A stretch of DNA of 64,000 nt from Ureibacillus sinduriensis BLB-1 = JCM 15800 (GTDB lineage: Bacteria > Bacillota > Bacilli > Bacillales_A > Planococcaceae): assembly GCF_000772955.1 (NCBI RefSeq), contig NZ_JPVO01000052.1:173309-237308 (forward strand). The letters run 5' to 3'. Below the pieces are notes generated by a model. That model was not told the DNA's origin. It saw only the letters and a list, made by a program, of their open reading frames with translations, and made no database searches. Of the stretch, positions 29,261 through 38,967 are shown one piece after another. The translations under genes and the position numbers were made by a program. The stretch's first letter is position 1, and each line of letters starts with the position of its first letter.

Positions 29261-30595
29261 TTAATGTCTGTTCGTATGCACTTTATATTCTTCATAACGG
29301 CCGTACGTCTCTTCAATTACAGTCGACCATTCCTCCAAAAACTCTTCGACAGTCTTGTTCCCGCTCAACACTTCCTGGATGCCCGGTTCTACCAGTGTCG
29401 TGCGGATTGTAGTATAGTCGGTCAAATAAAATGGCGGCTCAAAAAATTTCGTTTCCGGGTCGGTATATACTTGCAGGGCCGTCTGAAGATGCGGCGCTTC
29501 CTTCGCCCATTGCTCCTCGAACACATCGGCGTGTGTCGGCATTTGGCCGACCTCCTTATTCCAATAGCTTTGTGCTTCCTGGGAGGCCAGAAAAGATAAA
29601 AACGTCCACGCTTCTTCAGGGTGCTCTGTTTGCTTAAAAATGCTGAAGTTCATCGTATTGCCATCCTCCACGACATAATGCCCGTCGATGGACTCCGGTA
29701 AAGGAATGACCATAAATTCATCCGGCGATAGAAACTTTGAATGTTGCCCAAAGGAGCCGATGTTATGTTGGATCATGCCGACATTATTGTTATCAAATTC
29801 CTCCAGCATGGAGGAGTAATCATTTGTAATGTCACTGATCGGCGTATAGTTTCGATATAGTGCAAAATATTTTTTCAAAAACTCGATATGAAGCGGATTG
29901 TCAATCGTGCTTTTGCCATCGATGAGATAATCCGAGATGCCCGAGTACGCATACATCATGCGCTGCAATTGGAATGACGAGCCCGCCCCACCACGAATAC
30001 TGTAGCCATACCGATTTTTTTCTTTATCTGTCAATGCTTCAACAGTTTTAAAAAAATCATCCCACGTTTTCGGGCTTGACAGATTTGATTGCTCCAGCCA
30101 ATCTTTCCTTACCCAGAGAACATCCAAATTTTGAGAATAGGGGATGCCATACAATCTGCCATCCTCTATCATGCTTCGATTGAAGGCGATCGTATCGGGA
30201 TTAATTTTCTCCCTTTCGCCCCACTCGGTAAATTGGGTATCCAATGGCAGTAAGGCATCCCGGCTCGTGTACTCCGGCAGCCAGCTGGTATAGAGGCTTG
30301 CCACATCCGGTCCGTTGCCTATCGCTATCGCCGCGTCGAATTTCGATTTGGCTGAATCTTTCAAAAACCCTTCGTACTCGATGTTGATGTGCGGATATTT
30401 TTTTTCGAACTTTTCAATCAGATTCTCCCACACTGCCGTCCGATGCACTCCTGCATTGTCATACCAGAACGTCAAAGTCACCTGTTCATCTTGTTCTGGG
30501 GATTTCGGCGAGGAGTGCTTCTCGGAGGAACAGCCCATCAAAAACAATATAAGTATGACAAAATAGGAAAGGATTGCGCTCTTTCTATTTATCAC
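29261..30595 (-). CDS. Sugar ABC transporter substrate-binding lipoprotein, copy 2
   Basis: 444 residues with signal peptide and lipobox FLMGCSSE (Cys about 22). It is colinear with copy 1: LTFWYDNAGVHRTAVWENL, DVASLYTSWLPEYTSRDALLPLD (quoted in part), RYGYSIRGGAGSSFQLQRMM and EAWTFLSFLASQEAQSYWN. It follows the GH28 gene by 32 nt and ends in a strong terminator, so it is expressed apart from the permeases. It may bind a different chain length or feed the sensor kinase. Duplication of a binding protein around one permease pair is the odd point. Confidence 0.9.
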   Translation of the reverse strand: MINRKSAILSYFVILILFLMGCSSEKHSSPKSPEQDEQVTLTFWYDNAGVHRTAVWENLIEKFEKKYPHINIEYEGFLKDSAKSKFDAAIAIGNGPDVASLYTSWLPEYTSRDALLPLDTQFTEWGEREKINPDTIAFNRSMIEDGRLYGIPYSQNLDVLWVRKDWLEQSNLSSPKTWDDFFKTVEALTDKEKNRYGYSIRGGAGSSFQLQRMMYAYSGISDYLIDGKSTIDNPLHIEFLKKYFALYRNYTPISDITNDYSSMLEEFDNNNVGMIQHNIGSFGQHSKFLSPDEFMVIPLPESIDGHYVVEDGNTMNFSIFKQTEHPEEAWTFLSFLASQEAQSYWNKEVGQMPTHADVFEEQWAKEAPHLQTALQVYTDPETKFFEPPFYLTDYTTIRTTLVEPGIQEVLSGNKTVEEFLEEWSTVIEETYGRYEEYKVHTNRH

Positions 30596-30627
30596 TTTCT
30601 CCCCTCCTACCCATTTAACTATTTTTG

Positions 30628-31989
30628 TTAATTCGTGCTGATGACATTTTCAAAGACAGTGAGCACCGCTTCATGATTTAGAGGATCTTTGGAACGGCAA
30701 GAAAACAGCTCGATATTTTCGCCATTCTCCACATAAAATGCCGGTCCTTCATGATTGGCAACCGTGACATGGTGGAAGCGGACGTCACGAACATTGGAAC
30801 AATAAAAGCCCCGCTGCTTCATCGGCTCGAGCTCCGCCATCATTGCCGGCAATGCCGCTTCCGCGTGTTCGGACATGGAGATATCGACATGATCGAATGT
30901 AATGTCTTCTACATACATTTCAGCCAATCCATATAAGAAACCTGCCGCCGCACTTACTTCGCGCGCTGTAATGTTGGAAAAATGAATCCGCCTGAAAATA
31001 GGGGTCGCCTCCGTGATCGGATGAGGATTTTTATCCGAGACAAAAGATTCTGTTCCCCGTGGGCCAAAATAATAATATAAATTTAGAATGAAAGGACAGA
31101 TAACGCCCTTCATCACAATATTGTTTACGCGGATGTCTTCAATGACGCCACCGCGCCCCCTTCTTGATTTGAAGCGGATGCCTCTATCCGTCCCTTCGAA
31201 TACGCAATTGGAAACCGTGACATTGCGGATGTCCCCGCTCATTTCGCTGCCGAGCACGATGCCGCCATGCCCGTGGATCATCGTGCAGTTCGCAATCGTA
31301 ATATTTTCGCAGGCGACACGCTCTGCTGTATCCTCGGTTCCTGCCTTGATGGCGATGCAATCATCCCCGACATCAATGTAACTATCCGAAATCCGTACAT
31401 TCCTGCTCGATTCCGGGTTAATGCCATCTGTATTCGGCGAATCAGCCGGATTGATGATCGTGATGCCATGAATGACGACATCTTCGCAGCAAACCGGATG
31501 CACCGTCCAGCTTGGCGAATTCAATAATTTAATGCCTGAAATTTGCACGTGGCGGCATTGATCGAAACTCACCAACTTCGGTCTCGGATAAGTCAGCTCG
31601 CCGCTACGGAAAGCATCCCACCAAAAGGCGCCATTGCCTCTCAACGTACCGAATCCCGTAAGAGCGATATTTTCCGCATCCTCCGCATAGATGCACGAGG
31701 CATGGACTTCTTGGCGCACCCCTTCCCATCGCGACTCGACGATCGGGTATTGCCTTTTATCATTTGTGAATGACAAAACAGCCCCTGCTTCCAAGTAGAG
31801 ATGAATGTTGCTTTTCAATATGATGGCTCCCGTCACAAACTCGCCAGCTGGAACATAAACCGTCCCTCCGCCGGCCGAAAAGCAAGCATCGATCGCCTTT
31901 GCGATCATCTCCGTGTTTACTGTTTGTCCATCGCCTATTGCCCCAAAACTCGTAATATCATATGTACCTGCAATAAATCGTTGACTCAT
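30628..31989 (-). CDS. Glycoside hydrolase family 28 polygalacturonase, apparently intracellular
   Basis: 453 residues from ATG 31989, directly behind a GGGGGG ribosome site. A 56-codon upstream extension has no such site and no export signal. The right-handed beta-helix catalytic motifs are intact: NTDGI (about 236), GDDCIAIK (about 259), HGHGGIVLGSE (His, about 283) and RGIRFKSRRG (about 313). It hydrolyses alpha-1,4 galacturonan. With no signal peptide it should act in the cytosol on imported oligomers, as exo-acting GH28 enzymes do. A promoter-like pair lies about 70-100 nt upstream, and the second binding protein gene follows. Confidence 0.92.
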   Translation of the reverse strand: MSQRFIAGTYDITSFGAIGDGQTVNTEMIAKAIDACFSAGGGTVYVPAGEFVTGAIILKSNIHLYLEAGAVLSFTNDKRQYPIVESRWEGVRQEVHASCIYAEDAENIALTGFGTLRGNGAFWWDAFRSGELTYPRPKLVSFDQCRHVQISGIKLLNSPSWTVHPVCCEDVVIHGITIINPADSPNTDGINPESSRNVRISDSYIDVGDDCIAIKAGTEDTAERVACENITIANCTMIHGHGGIVLGSEMSGDIRNVTVSNCVFEGTDRGIRFKSRRGRGGVIEDIRVNNIVMKGVICPFILNLYYYFGPRGTESFVSDKNPHPITEATPIFRRIHFSNITAREVSAAAGFLYGLAEMYVEDITFDHVDISMSEHAEAALPAMMAELEPMKQRGFYCSNVRDVRFHHVTVANHEGPAFYVENGENIELFSCRSKDPLNHEAVLTVFENVISTN

Positions 31990-32056
31990 AACTGATCCCC
32001 CCCTATTTAATGCCTTTTCCCAATTCCCCTTTAACAAAAAACAAAAGATATAACCC

Positions 32057-32087
32057 ATTATATAACAATGTGCCTTTTGGTTATCAA
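32057..32087 (-). promoter_or_regulatory. Candidate sigma-A promoter of the GH28 gene
   Basis: On the minus strand TTGATA and TATAAT are separated by 19 nt, about 68 nt before the GH28 start. The spacer is slightly long. The rest of the 31990-32290 gap shows no gene. Confidence 0.45.
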
Positions 32088-32291
32088 CTATTAAAGTCGA
32101 AAAATTCGGTAGATTAATAAGCTCTATGGGAATGGCTAATTTATAAACGCTTAACACCGGATGAAATTTAGGCTTTGACTAAAGTGAAACTTACTTTTGT
32201 AGATTGCGGAGCAGCTTATCACTCTCAATTTTTCTAGCGCCTTTAATACCAATAAAATGGGAGATTGACAAAAAAATAGGATTAATATAAA

Positions 32292-32328
32292 TTTGTGTTA
32301 ACCCACTTAAAATTAAAGTTAACACAAA
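32292..32328 (+). promoter_or_regulatory. BirA operator of the bioY-bioB unit
   Basis: TTTGTGTTAAC and GTTAACACAAA are perfect 11-bp inverted arms with a 15-nt spacer, the geometry of the biotin repressor site. It lies 20 nt before the bioY start. Biotinyl-AMP-bound BirA would shut off biotin uptake and synthesis. Confidence 0.9.
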
Positions 32329-32347
32329 AGAAGGAGGAATTAGACTA

Positions 32348-32959
32348 GTGAGCACTGTACAAAAGACACTCTCCAAAACAAACGTGGTGGATTTAGTGTA
32401 TTGTGGGATGTTTGCCACCCTGATGATGATTGGAGCCAATATTACATCATTTGCCCCATTTTTCGTCGTTGGTGGAGTGCCGATTACATTACAAACATTT
32501 TTTGCTGTGCTGGCAGGGCTTGTGCTGGGCAGCAGGAATGGTGCCATCGCCTGTACTGTCTACATGCTGATCGGCTTGGCGGGGGCACCCGTTTTCGCAA
32601 AATTCAGTGGCGGCTTCGATAGTATTCTATCACCGACTTTCGGTTTTATTGTAACCTTCATCCTTGCCGCCTATTTGACAGGGAAAATCGTGGAGACATT
32701 CCAAACGTTAAAGCACTACATTATCGCCGCGCTTTTATCAATGTTCGTTATTTATACAGCGGGAACGAACTGGATGTATCTATCGTACAAATTTTGGGCG
32801 GATGCACCACCCGAACTTTCCTATCAGCTTATCTGGGGCTGGATGCTCGTACCGCTCCCAAAAGATATCATTTTAGCAATTTTTGCAGCCTTTCTGGCAT
32901 TCCGGCTTCAAAAGATTTTAAAAATTTTACCGATCAAAACAACCAAATTGGAGGATTGA
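32348..32959 (+). CDS. bioY: Biotin transporter substrate-binding subunit BioY
   Basis: 203 residues read from GTG 32348 with AAGGAGG ten bases upstream. It is an S-component membrane protein of ECF-type transporters with about six helices. Family motifs are VDLVYCGMFATLMMIGANI, VGGVPITLQTFFAVLAGLVLGSRNG (quoted in part) and TYMLIGLAGAPVFAKFSGG-like text. It binds biotin and works alone or with a shared EcfAAT module encoded elsewhere. It is under the BirA operator and precedes bioB by 3 nt. Confidence 0.95.
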   Translation: MSTVQKTLSKTNVVDLVYCGMFATLMMIGANITSFAPFFVVGGVPITLQTFFAVLAGLVLGSRNGAIACTVYMLIGLAGAPVFAKFSGGFDSILSPTFGFIVTFILAAYLTGKIVETFQTLKHYIIAALLSMFVIYTAGTNWMYLSYKFWADAPPELSYQLIWGWMLVPLPKDIILAIFAAFLAFRLQKILKILPIKTTKLED

Positions 32960-32962
32960 CTT

Positions 32963-33958
32963 ATGTGGACAAGACTTGCTCAAGATGTGATTAATGGTAA
33001 AGAATTAAGCGACCAAGAAGCACTCGCTATTTTAACTTCCGATGACGATGAATTGCTCCCGCTGCTGCATGGCGCATTTCAAATCCGGAAGCATTATTAC
33101 GGGAAAAAAGTGAAGTTGAACATGATCATGAATGCAAAAAGTGGATACTGTCCGGAAGATTGTGGCTATTGTTCGCAATCATCCAAATCAACGGCGCCCA
33201 TCGATAAATATCCATTCATTACGAAAGAGGAAATTTTGGACGGGGCCAAACGGGCTTTCGATAACAAAATTGGCACCTACTGCATCGTGGCAAGCGGACG
33301 CGGCCCAACCCGTAAAGATGTCAAGGTAGTGAGTGAAGCGGTTGCCGAAATAAAAGAAAAGTATGGTTTGAAAGTTTGCGCCTGCCTCGGGTTGCTCAAG
33401 GAAGAGCAGGCAGAGCAGTTAAAACAAGCAGGGGTCGATCGCTATAATCATAACGTCAATACCTCTAAGCGCCATCACGATTATATAACGACTACCCACA
33501 CATACGACGATCGAATCAACACAATCGACATTGTAAAGAAACACGGCATTTCCCCTTGCTCCGGGGCCATCATCGGCATGAAGGAAACGAAGGAGGATGT
33601 TGTCCATATTGCGCGGGCATTAAGGGCGCTCGATGCAGATTCAATCCCGATCAACTTCCTCAACGCCATCGATGGCACAAAGCTGGAAGGAACGAAGGAA
33701 TTAAACCCAATGTATTGCCTGAAAGTTCTCGCTCTGTTCCGCTATATGAACCCAACGAAGGAAATCCGGGTCGCCGGTGGACGCGAAGTCAATTTGCGGA
33801 CACTACAGCCCCTTGCCCTATACGCTGCCAATAGCATCTTTGTCGGCGACTACCTGACAACCGCCGGCCAAGAAGAAAACATGGATTATTGGATGCTGGA
33901 GGATTTGGGTTTCGAAATCGAATTGACAGAGAAACAGGCGGAATTGAGCAGAGTGTAA
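32963..33958 (+). CDS. bioB: Biotin synthase BioB
   Basis: 331 residues from ATG 32963 (TTGGAGG site). The radical-SAM cluster motif CPEDCGYC is at residues 60-67 (CxxxCxxC). [18 protein letters not shown] and the final [11 protein letters not shown] block with its [2Fe-2S]-ligand Arg are also in place. It inserts sulfur into dethiobiotin to make biotin in the cytosol. No bioA, D or F gene is nearby, so the strain may rely on precursor made elsewhere or on imported dethiobiotin. Confidence 0.97.
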   Translation: MWTRLAQDVINGKELSDQEALAILTSDDDELLPLLHGAFQIRKHYYGKKVKLNMIMNAKSGYCPEDCGYCSQSSKSTAPIDKYPFITKEEILDGAKRAFDNKIGTYCIVASGRGPTRKDVKVVSEAVAEIKEKYGLKVCACLGLLKEEQAEQLKQAGVDRYNHNVNTSKRHHDYITTTHTYDDRINTIDIVKKHGISPCSGAIIGMKETKEDVVHIARALRALDADSIPINFLNAIDGTKLEGTKELNPMYCLKVLALFRYMNPTKEIRVAGGREVNLRTLQPLALYAANSIFVGDYLTTAGQEENMDYWMLEDLGFEIELTEKQAELSRV

Positions 33959-33985
33959 TTTGGATGATCATAGATCCGAAAAGAA

Positions 33986-34020
33986 AAAGTGCAAATTCGT
34001 TTAAGCTGAATTTGCACTTT
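33986..34020. terminator. Bidirectional terminator between bioB and the OmpA-domain lipoprotein gene
   Basis: AAAGTGCAAATTC and GAATTTGCACTTT form a perfect 13-bp stem with T tracts on both strands. Confidence 0.9.
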
Positions 34021-34029
34021 CTTTTTGTA

Positions 34030-35433
34030 TTATTTCGGATTGATGACAATTTCGACCCGGCGATTTTTTGCTTTGCCTTCTTCCGAGTTGTTTAGGGCAA
34101 GCGGCATCGTTTCACCGTACCCGGCTGTACTCATCTGGATATGGTCGACTTTTCCGCTTTGGTGCAAGTAGGTCTCCACCGATTTCGCACGCTTTTCGGA
34201 TAACGTCATGTTGTATTGGTCATCGCCTCCATTATCCGTATGGCCATTAATTTGAATCACGGTATCGGCTTTCAATGTGGCCAAGTTTTGAATCAACTCA
34301 TTCAATGTTTTTTGTGCATCAGGTTTCAAATCGCTTTGATCGTGATCGAACAAAATGTCATCAGGCAATTGAATTTTTGTTTCCTCACCATCCGTCGTGA
34401 CATTCGTTTTTTCCGGGGCGTTGACGATCGGCGGCTCAGGGTGAAGGACGATTTCAATCTTATTCCCGCCTTCTTCATTTGGAACGACTTGTTCCCCACG
34501 CATCTTTTCAAACGATTCCCCATAAGTTTCGTTCATCTTTGTTTGCAAAATATGCGAATTTTGAGGTTTGGAAGTAATAACAATGCTGCCGGTTTCTGTA
34601 ATCGTGTCATATGGAATCTGCAATGTAAACGATCCATCACTTACCACATTGGCACTGGAACTTACCCAATTTTGTGCAACAGCAGCGTCTTTCGATGAAA
34701 AATAGGAAGCAACCATCGCTGTTCCTTCTAACAAATTGGACTTCCCTTTTACATAGAAATAGTGATGGTCATTCGTTAATTCTGTTTCAACCCATACATC
34801 CGTGCTGCCATAATCATCCGGCACCTCATCCCTTTTCGGTGTTTCAATCGGATACACCTTTTGTTCGCCACTAGGCAATACGAGAGTCGAAGCAAAGATT
34901 TTCTGGTATTCTTCATCCATTCGTTCATACTTATAGACAAAAGGACCTTTCAAGTTCTCCCCATATTCACCATAAACGGCCTTCACCTCATCGCTCTGCA
35001 CATTTCCTAGCAGAACTTCCATTGTAACCAACACATAACCGTAATTCTTTAAATCTGTAGGGATTTCAAAGGTAAACTCTCCATTTTGATTGACATCTGC
35101 ACCTTTCTCACAAAGAAGGCAAACCGGATTCCGAATTGAAAACGGCCGATCCAGCCAATCGATCTTCACTTTTGTCCCTTCCATCAAATTACTCTTCCCT
35201 TTGACTACCAACTTTCCATTTTCGTTCACTACTTCTCCACTTAATTGGATGTCAGCGGGATTTTCTTTTTCATCTTTGTTATCTGATTCTGCTTCTGTTT
35301 CTTTATCTACTTGACTTGTCTCAACACTTCCGTTTCTCTCTTTTTCCGGCTGTGATTCTCCTTTACTCTCACATCCAACCAACAGAAATATTGTTAACAA
35401 AACAAGTGACAACCAGGTTGTTTTTCTTTTCAT
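34030..35433 (-). CDS. Lipoprotein with C-terminal OmpA-like peptidoglycan-binding domain
   Basis: 467 residues with signal peptide and lipobox FLLVGCES (Cys about 21), then an acidic Ser/Glu/Lys linker. Two related beta-rich modules follow (about 60-165 and 205-320; each has GKSNLMEGT or GKSNLLEGT and a later TITETG- or DLKNYG-type strand). The last 120 residues are an OmpA domain: ILFDHDQSDLKPDAQKTLNEL, then INGHTDNGGDDQYNMTLSEKRAKSVETYL (quoted in part) and GYGETMPLALNNSEEGKAKNRRVEI. The OmpA domain binds diaminopimelate-type peptidoglycan. It probably tethers the membrane to the wall. The partner of the repeated modules is not known. Confidence 0.85.
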   Translation of the reverse strand: MKRKTTWLSLVLLTIFLLVGCESKGESQPEKERNGSVETSQVDKETEAESDNKDEKENPADIQLSGEVVNENGKLVVKGKSNLMEGTKVKIDWLDRPFSIRNPVCLLCEKGADVNQNGEFTFEIPTDLKNYGYVLVTMEVLLGNVQSDEVKAVYGEYGENLKGPFVYKYERMDEEYQKIFASTLVLPSGEQKVYPIETPKRDEVPDDYGSTDVWVETELTNDHHYFYVKGKSNLLEGTAMVASYFSSKDAAVAQNWVSSSANVVSDGSFTLQIPYDTITETGSIVITSKPQNSHILQTKMNETYGESFEKMRGEQVVPNEEGGNKIEIVLHPEPPIVNAPEKTNVTTDGEETKIQLPDDILFDHDQSDLKPDAQKTLNELIQNLATLKADTVIQINGHTDNGGDDQYNMTLSEKRAKSVETYLHQSGKVDHIQMSTAGYGETMPLALNNSEEGKAKNRRVEIVINPK

Positions 35434-35573
35434 AGTTTCCTCCTAATTTCCATTTCTATCTATAGCGTAAATGACTTTCATAAGTTTTGGAATGGGTGTG
35501 TAGTCCTAGGAGGAAGGGCATTTATTTAAAAGGTGGTAGCTGTACTGCTGTTTCATGTACAACATATAAAATA

Positions 35574-35606
35574 GAGCTCATATTCACCAATAAGGAATAT
35601 GAGCTC
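35574..35606 (-). terminator. Hairpin after the SLH surface protein gene
   Basis: GAGCTCATATTC and GAATATGAGCTC form a perfect 12-bp stem, about 55 nt past the stop, in the gap before the OmpA-domain gene. Confidence 0.75.
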
Positions 35607-35661
35607 AAGAAGTTTATTTAAAATATCTCTTTTACAATGATAGGCCTTTATTTTATTTGAG

Positions 35662-38600
35662 TTAATTCAAGGAATCCAGCAACAGTTTAATCTCTGGATG
35701 AAGGTTCAATATATTGATAATAACGGTCATTGTTTCAGCACGGGTTGAAAGGCCTTGGGGATTGAATTTATTTCCGCCTTGCCCTGTAATAATCCCCAAC
35801 TGCAATGATGCATCGATCGCATCTTTTGCATACGGAGTAATCGCATCACGATCAGTAAATGCATCAGGTGATGAAGATTCCGGTAGGTCATTAAGATTTA
35901 TAAGTCGGGAAAGTATAACTACCATTTCTTCTCGAGTAATCGCCTTATTTGGTTGGAATTTGCCATTCCCATAACCACTAATGATCCCTGCAGAAGCGAA
36001 ATCGTTTATGGCATTTCTTGCCCAGTGCCCATTCACATCATTGAAAGTTGCCGGTTTAGTCCCATTCACATTGAAAATACGTGAGAGAATGGAAACGTAC
36101 TCTCCCCGTGTAATTACTTGGTCCGGTTTCATCGCACCATCTGTGTAGCCGTTAATGATTTCAAGCTTTGTAAGAGAAGATACCGTTTTCTCAGCCCAAT
36201 GCCCTTTCACATCATAAGGTACCGGTTTCTGTACACCCTTATTAGCTTCTGCAACTTTTGCTTGAATTACTTCCACAATATCCGTGTCCGACTCAATGAC
36301 ATTTGAGTTGAAAATATTATTGGGAACAGGTGATGGTGTCGGTTGAGTCGTTTCACCTGGTGTTGTTGGTTGAGTCGTTCCTCCCGGTGTACTTGGTTGC
36401 GTCGTTTCACCCGGTGTACTCGGTTGTGTCGTTTCACTTGGCGTACTTGGTTGCGTCGTTTCACCTGGTGTACTTGGTTGTGTCGTTCCTCCCGGTGTAC
36501 TTGGTTGCGTCGTTCCTCCTGGCGTACTCGGTTCCGTTGGAGCAGATTGACGTATCACGTTAAGTGTGTAAGTTTTCGTGAATCCTCCCTGTGTCGTTAC
36601 CACAATAACAATTGGATTTTGACCAACTCTCAAGTTCACATTACTTATCTCGTCAATATTCACAGTGATACCATTTACAGTAACCGTGGCTGTAGGATCC
36701 ACAGGATTCGCTGCCACATCCACAACGCTAACTTGATTAGCTACATTCATAGTATAAGACACTGTATCTGCAGTAAATGTCGGCTGTAGATTTCCTGCTT
36801 GTGTTGAAATTGAAACTAAATCTGCGGACACTACTTGTACTGTACGGGTTACTTCCGTATCGTTCCCATTCGAATCTGATACATGATAACGGAGAGTATA
36901 ACTGCCCAAAACGTTCGAATCTACTGTACCCGATACCGTCACTTCGCCTGTCAGATCGCCATCGATATTATCTTCTGCGGCGTATCCCGGTTCTTGGTAT
37001 TCCGTACCGACCTGTAAGAAAACATTTTGTTCACCCTGAAGTGTAATAACAGGTTCCACATTATCTTTGATCTCGAATTCCACTAATGCTGTTGCCGTCT
37101 TAAATGCATCAGCGCCATTTGTTTGTCCATTATCCCTCACTGTATAGGTAAAGGAGGCCGTACCACTAAAATCCATGTCTGGAACAAACTCAATTTGATT
37201 GTCTACAAGGGTAACGGTTCCACCTATAGCATTATCCGCAGCAATGATCGTCAACTCTTGTCCATTTTCAAACTCATTTCCTGGATGGTCATTTTCAAGC
37301 AGTTTCGTAAATGGAATGGAGACTTTTGGTGTGTTTATACCTACAGCTTCAAGTGTATCACCCACCACCATAGGTGAATCATTCACTTCCGTCACCTTGA
37401 TAATCGCTTCTGCTACTTCGCTTAGCTCACTATTATTGCTGCTACCGTTTGCCGCTTGTACATTGAACCCAAATCCCGCATCACCATACGCATTGGCTGC
37501 CGGCGTAAATTTAAGTCCTGAACCACCTTCAGAAGCGGTAATGAAATCTCCATTTTTAATCTCGGTCGCTCCATCATTCTGATATAACATACCGCCAGTA
37601 ATTCCGGTGATCTTAAAGTGTGTAACTTCTGCTCCATCAACGGCATTCCGTGTGATGACGAGTCCGTCAGTACTTTGCGTATCCTCCGCCGTCTCGGCAT
37701 TTGTAACAGTCGGAATATCGATTTTTGGATTTACAGTAAAGGAGACTGTTCCCGTAGCCATTTTTGGATCGGGGTTCCCATTGTCTTTTAATATATAGGA
37801 AAAACCGGCATTTCCAGAAAAATTGGGTGCAGTCGTGAAAACCACATTTGTCCCTTCTAGACGCACTGTACCACCTATTGGAAGATTGACCGTTTCAATA
37901 GTAAGCTCTTGACCATTTTCATTAGATGGCCCAGCCGTGTCGTTTGCTAATAAGTCTGCTAGAGGAATCACCCGCTCTCCCGAGTCTTCGTCAATCGAAT
38001 CCAGTACATCATTATTTGCCACCGGATCATCATTGACCTCGCTGACATTGATGATTGCTTGCGCTGCACTTTCACTCAGGCCACTACCTGTATTATCAAG
38101 AGCTGCCCATACTTTAAAAGTAAATGGCCCACCACCTTCATCATTCGCATTTTCTGCAGGTAAATATTTCAATCCCGCTAATCCTTCCGAGCTAGTGATG
38201 AAGTCACCATTATGAATGATTGATGCACCATCGTTCCTGTACAATATACCGCCAGCAATGTCCGTAATCTTATAATGGGTCGGCATCGTCCCCGTCTCCG
38301 TCGAGATGATTAACCCATTGACAGAAAGTGTGTCTTCCATCGTGGAAGCACCTGTAATAATTGGTTGTTGCGCGGGTTCAGGCTGCATCTCCAGCACCAG
38401 TTGTGGATGGTAACTTGGGTCCGCGTAATCATCAGAGCTGTATTCAAACATAACCCCTGGTTCGCTACTGCCAGTCATAAAGAAAGTAGCCTCTCCATCT
38501 CCAGTTAATTGCCTATGCACAAACGTTGTTACATCAAATTCCTTCCAGCCTACTTCAAAATCAGTATCATTCTCAATCAAGGGAGGCGAATCTGGACTAG

Positions 38601-38967
38601 GCATTTGACTTCCTGCCCAAGAACTATCACTCTCAACACCATAGAGGGTTACTGATGGTAAATGTCCGATTACATTCGAATCGCTATACTTATTAGTTAT
38701 GTAGATACGTAATGTTGCTTTAGAAATTGACCCAGTTATGTCAGCTAGATTGAATTTTAGAGCAGACTTTTGTTCACCAAGTTCTGGAGAGGTAGATGTC
38801 CCAACATAATTAGAAGCGTCTAATGAGAATTTCCCTCCATTATCCCAATAGGCATCTTCAGATAACTGAGGAAATAATTGATCATTTGCTGATACATGTT
38901 GTCCCAATATAAACTGGGGAGGCAGAAGCAAAGAAGCTGCTGCTAAAACAGATAATGTTTTTTTCAT
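35662..38967 (-). CDS. Large modular S-layer-homology (SLH) surface protein
   Basis: 1101 residues, secreted (signal peptide about 1-28, cleaved near VSAND). In order: a DNRLRE-like beta domain (about 40-190), two tandem blocks of cadherin-like/ND-P-ANND repeats (about 205-630), and a DUF5011-like Ig domain (VEPVITLQGEQ to YHVSDSNGNDTEVTRTVQV). Then come a cadherin-like beta-sandwich domain (TQAGNLQPTFTADTVSYTM), a Thr/Pro/Gly/Glu linker of seven nonapeptides (about 809-875), and three SLH domains (VKGHWAEKTVSSLTKLEIINGY and two copies). SLH domains bind pyruvylated wall polymers, so it is displayed on the cell surface. No enzymatic domain is visible, and adhesion or polysaccharide binding is inferred. 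Confidence 0.9.
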   Translation of the reverse strand: MKKTLSVLAAASLLLPPQFILGQHVSANDQLFPQLSEDAYWDNGGKFSLDASNYVGTSTSPELGEQKSALKFNLADITGSISKATLRIYITNKYSDSNVIGHLPSVTLYGVESDSSWAGSQMPSPDSPPLIENDTDFEVGWKEFDVTTFVHRQLTGDGEATFFMTGSSEPGVMFEYSSDDYADPSYHPQLVLEMQPEPAQQPIITGASTMEDTLSVNGLIISTETGTMPTHYKITDIAGGILYRNDGASIIHNGDFITSSEGLAGLKYLPAENANDEGGGPFTFKVWAALDNTGSGLSESAAQAIINVSEVNDDPVANNDVLDSIDEDSGERVIPLADLLANDTAGPSNENGQELTIETVNLPIGGTVRLEGTNVVFTTAPNFSGNAGFSYILKDNGNPDPKMATGTVSFTVNPKIDIPTVTNAETAEDTQSTDGLVITRNAVDGAEVTHFKITGITGGMLYQNDGATEIKNGDFITASEGGSGLKFTPAANAYGDAGFGFNVQAANGSSNNSELSEVAEAIIKVTEVNDSPMVVGDTLEAVGINTPKVSIPFTKLLENDHPGNEFENGQELTIIAADNAIGGTVTLVDNQIEFVPDMDFSGTASFTYTVRDNGQTNGADAFKTATALVEFEIKDNVEPVITLQGEQNVFLQVGTEYQEPGYAAEDNIDGDLTGEVTVSGTVDSNVLGSYTLRYHVSDSNGNDTEVTRTVQVVSADLVSISTQAGNLQPTFTADTVSYTMNVANQVSVVDVAANPVDPTATVTVNGITVNIDEISNVNLRVGQNPIVIVVTTQGGFTKTYTLNVIRQSAPTEPSTPGGTTQPSTPGGTTQPSTPGETTQPSTPSETTQPSTPGETTQPSTPGGTTQPTTPGETTQPTPSPVPNNIFNSNVIESDTDIVEVIQAKVAEANKGVQKPVPYDVKGHWAEKTVSSLTKLEIINGYTDGAMKPDQVITRGEYVSILSRIFNVNGTKPATFNDVNGHWARNAINDFASAGIISGYGNGKFQPNKAITREEMVVILSRLINLNDLPESSSPDAFTDRDAITPYAKDAIDASLQLGIITGQGGNKFNPQGLSTRAETMTVIINILNLHPEIKLLLDSLN
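36349..36540 (-). repeat. 27-bp tandem repeats coding the Thr-Pro-rich linker
   Basis: Seven copies of a nine-residue unit, TQPSTPGGT with G/E, S/G and S/T variants, sit between the beta-sandwich domain and the SLH domains. The DNA copies differ at several bases, so this array is older than the one in znuA. Confidence 0.85.

Noticed and set aside
31989..32157. Longer GH28 start with a hydrophobic stretch that might be a signal peptide
   Set aside because: The stretch (MGYIFCFLLKG) is short and preceded by no ribosome site, and ATG 31989 has a GGGGGG site. The promoter-like elements at 32057-32087 would lie inside the longer frame.
36267..36789. Open frames opposite the SLH linker repeats
   Set aside because: These are shadows of the 27-bp repeat, with no start signals.
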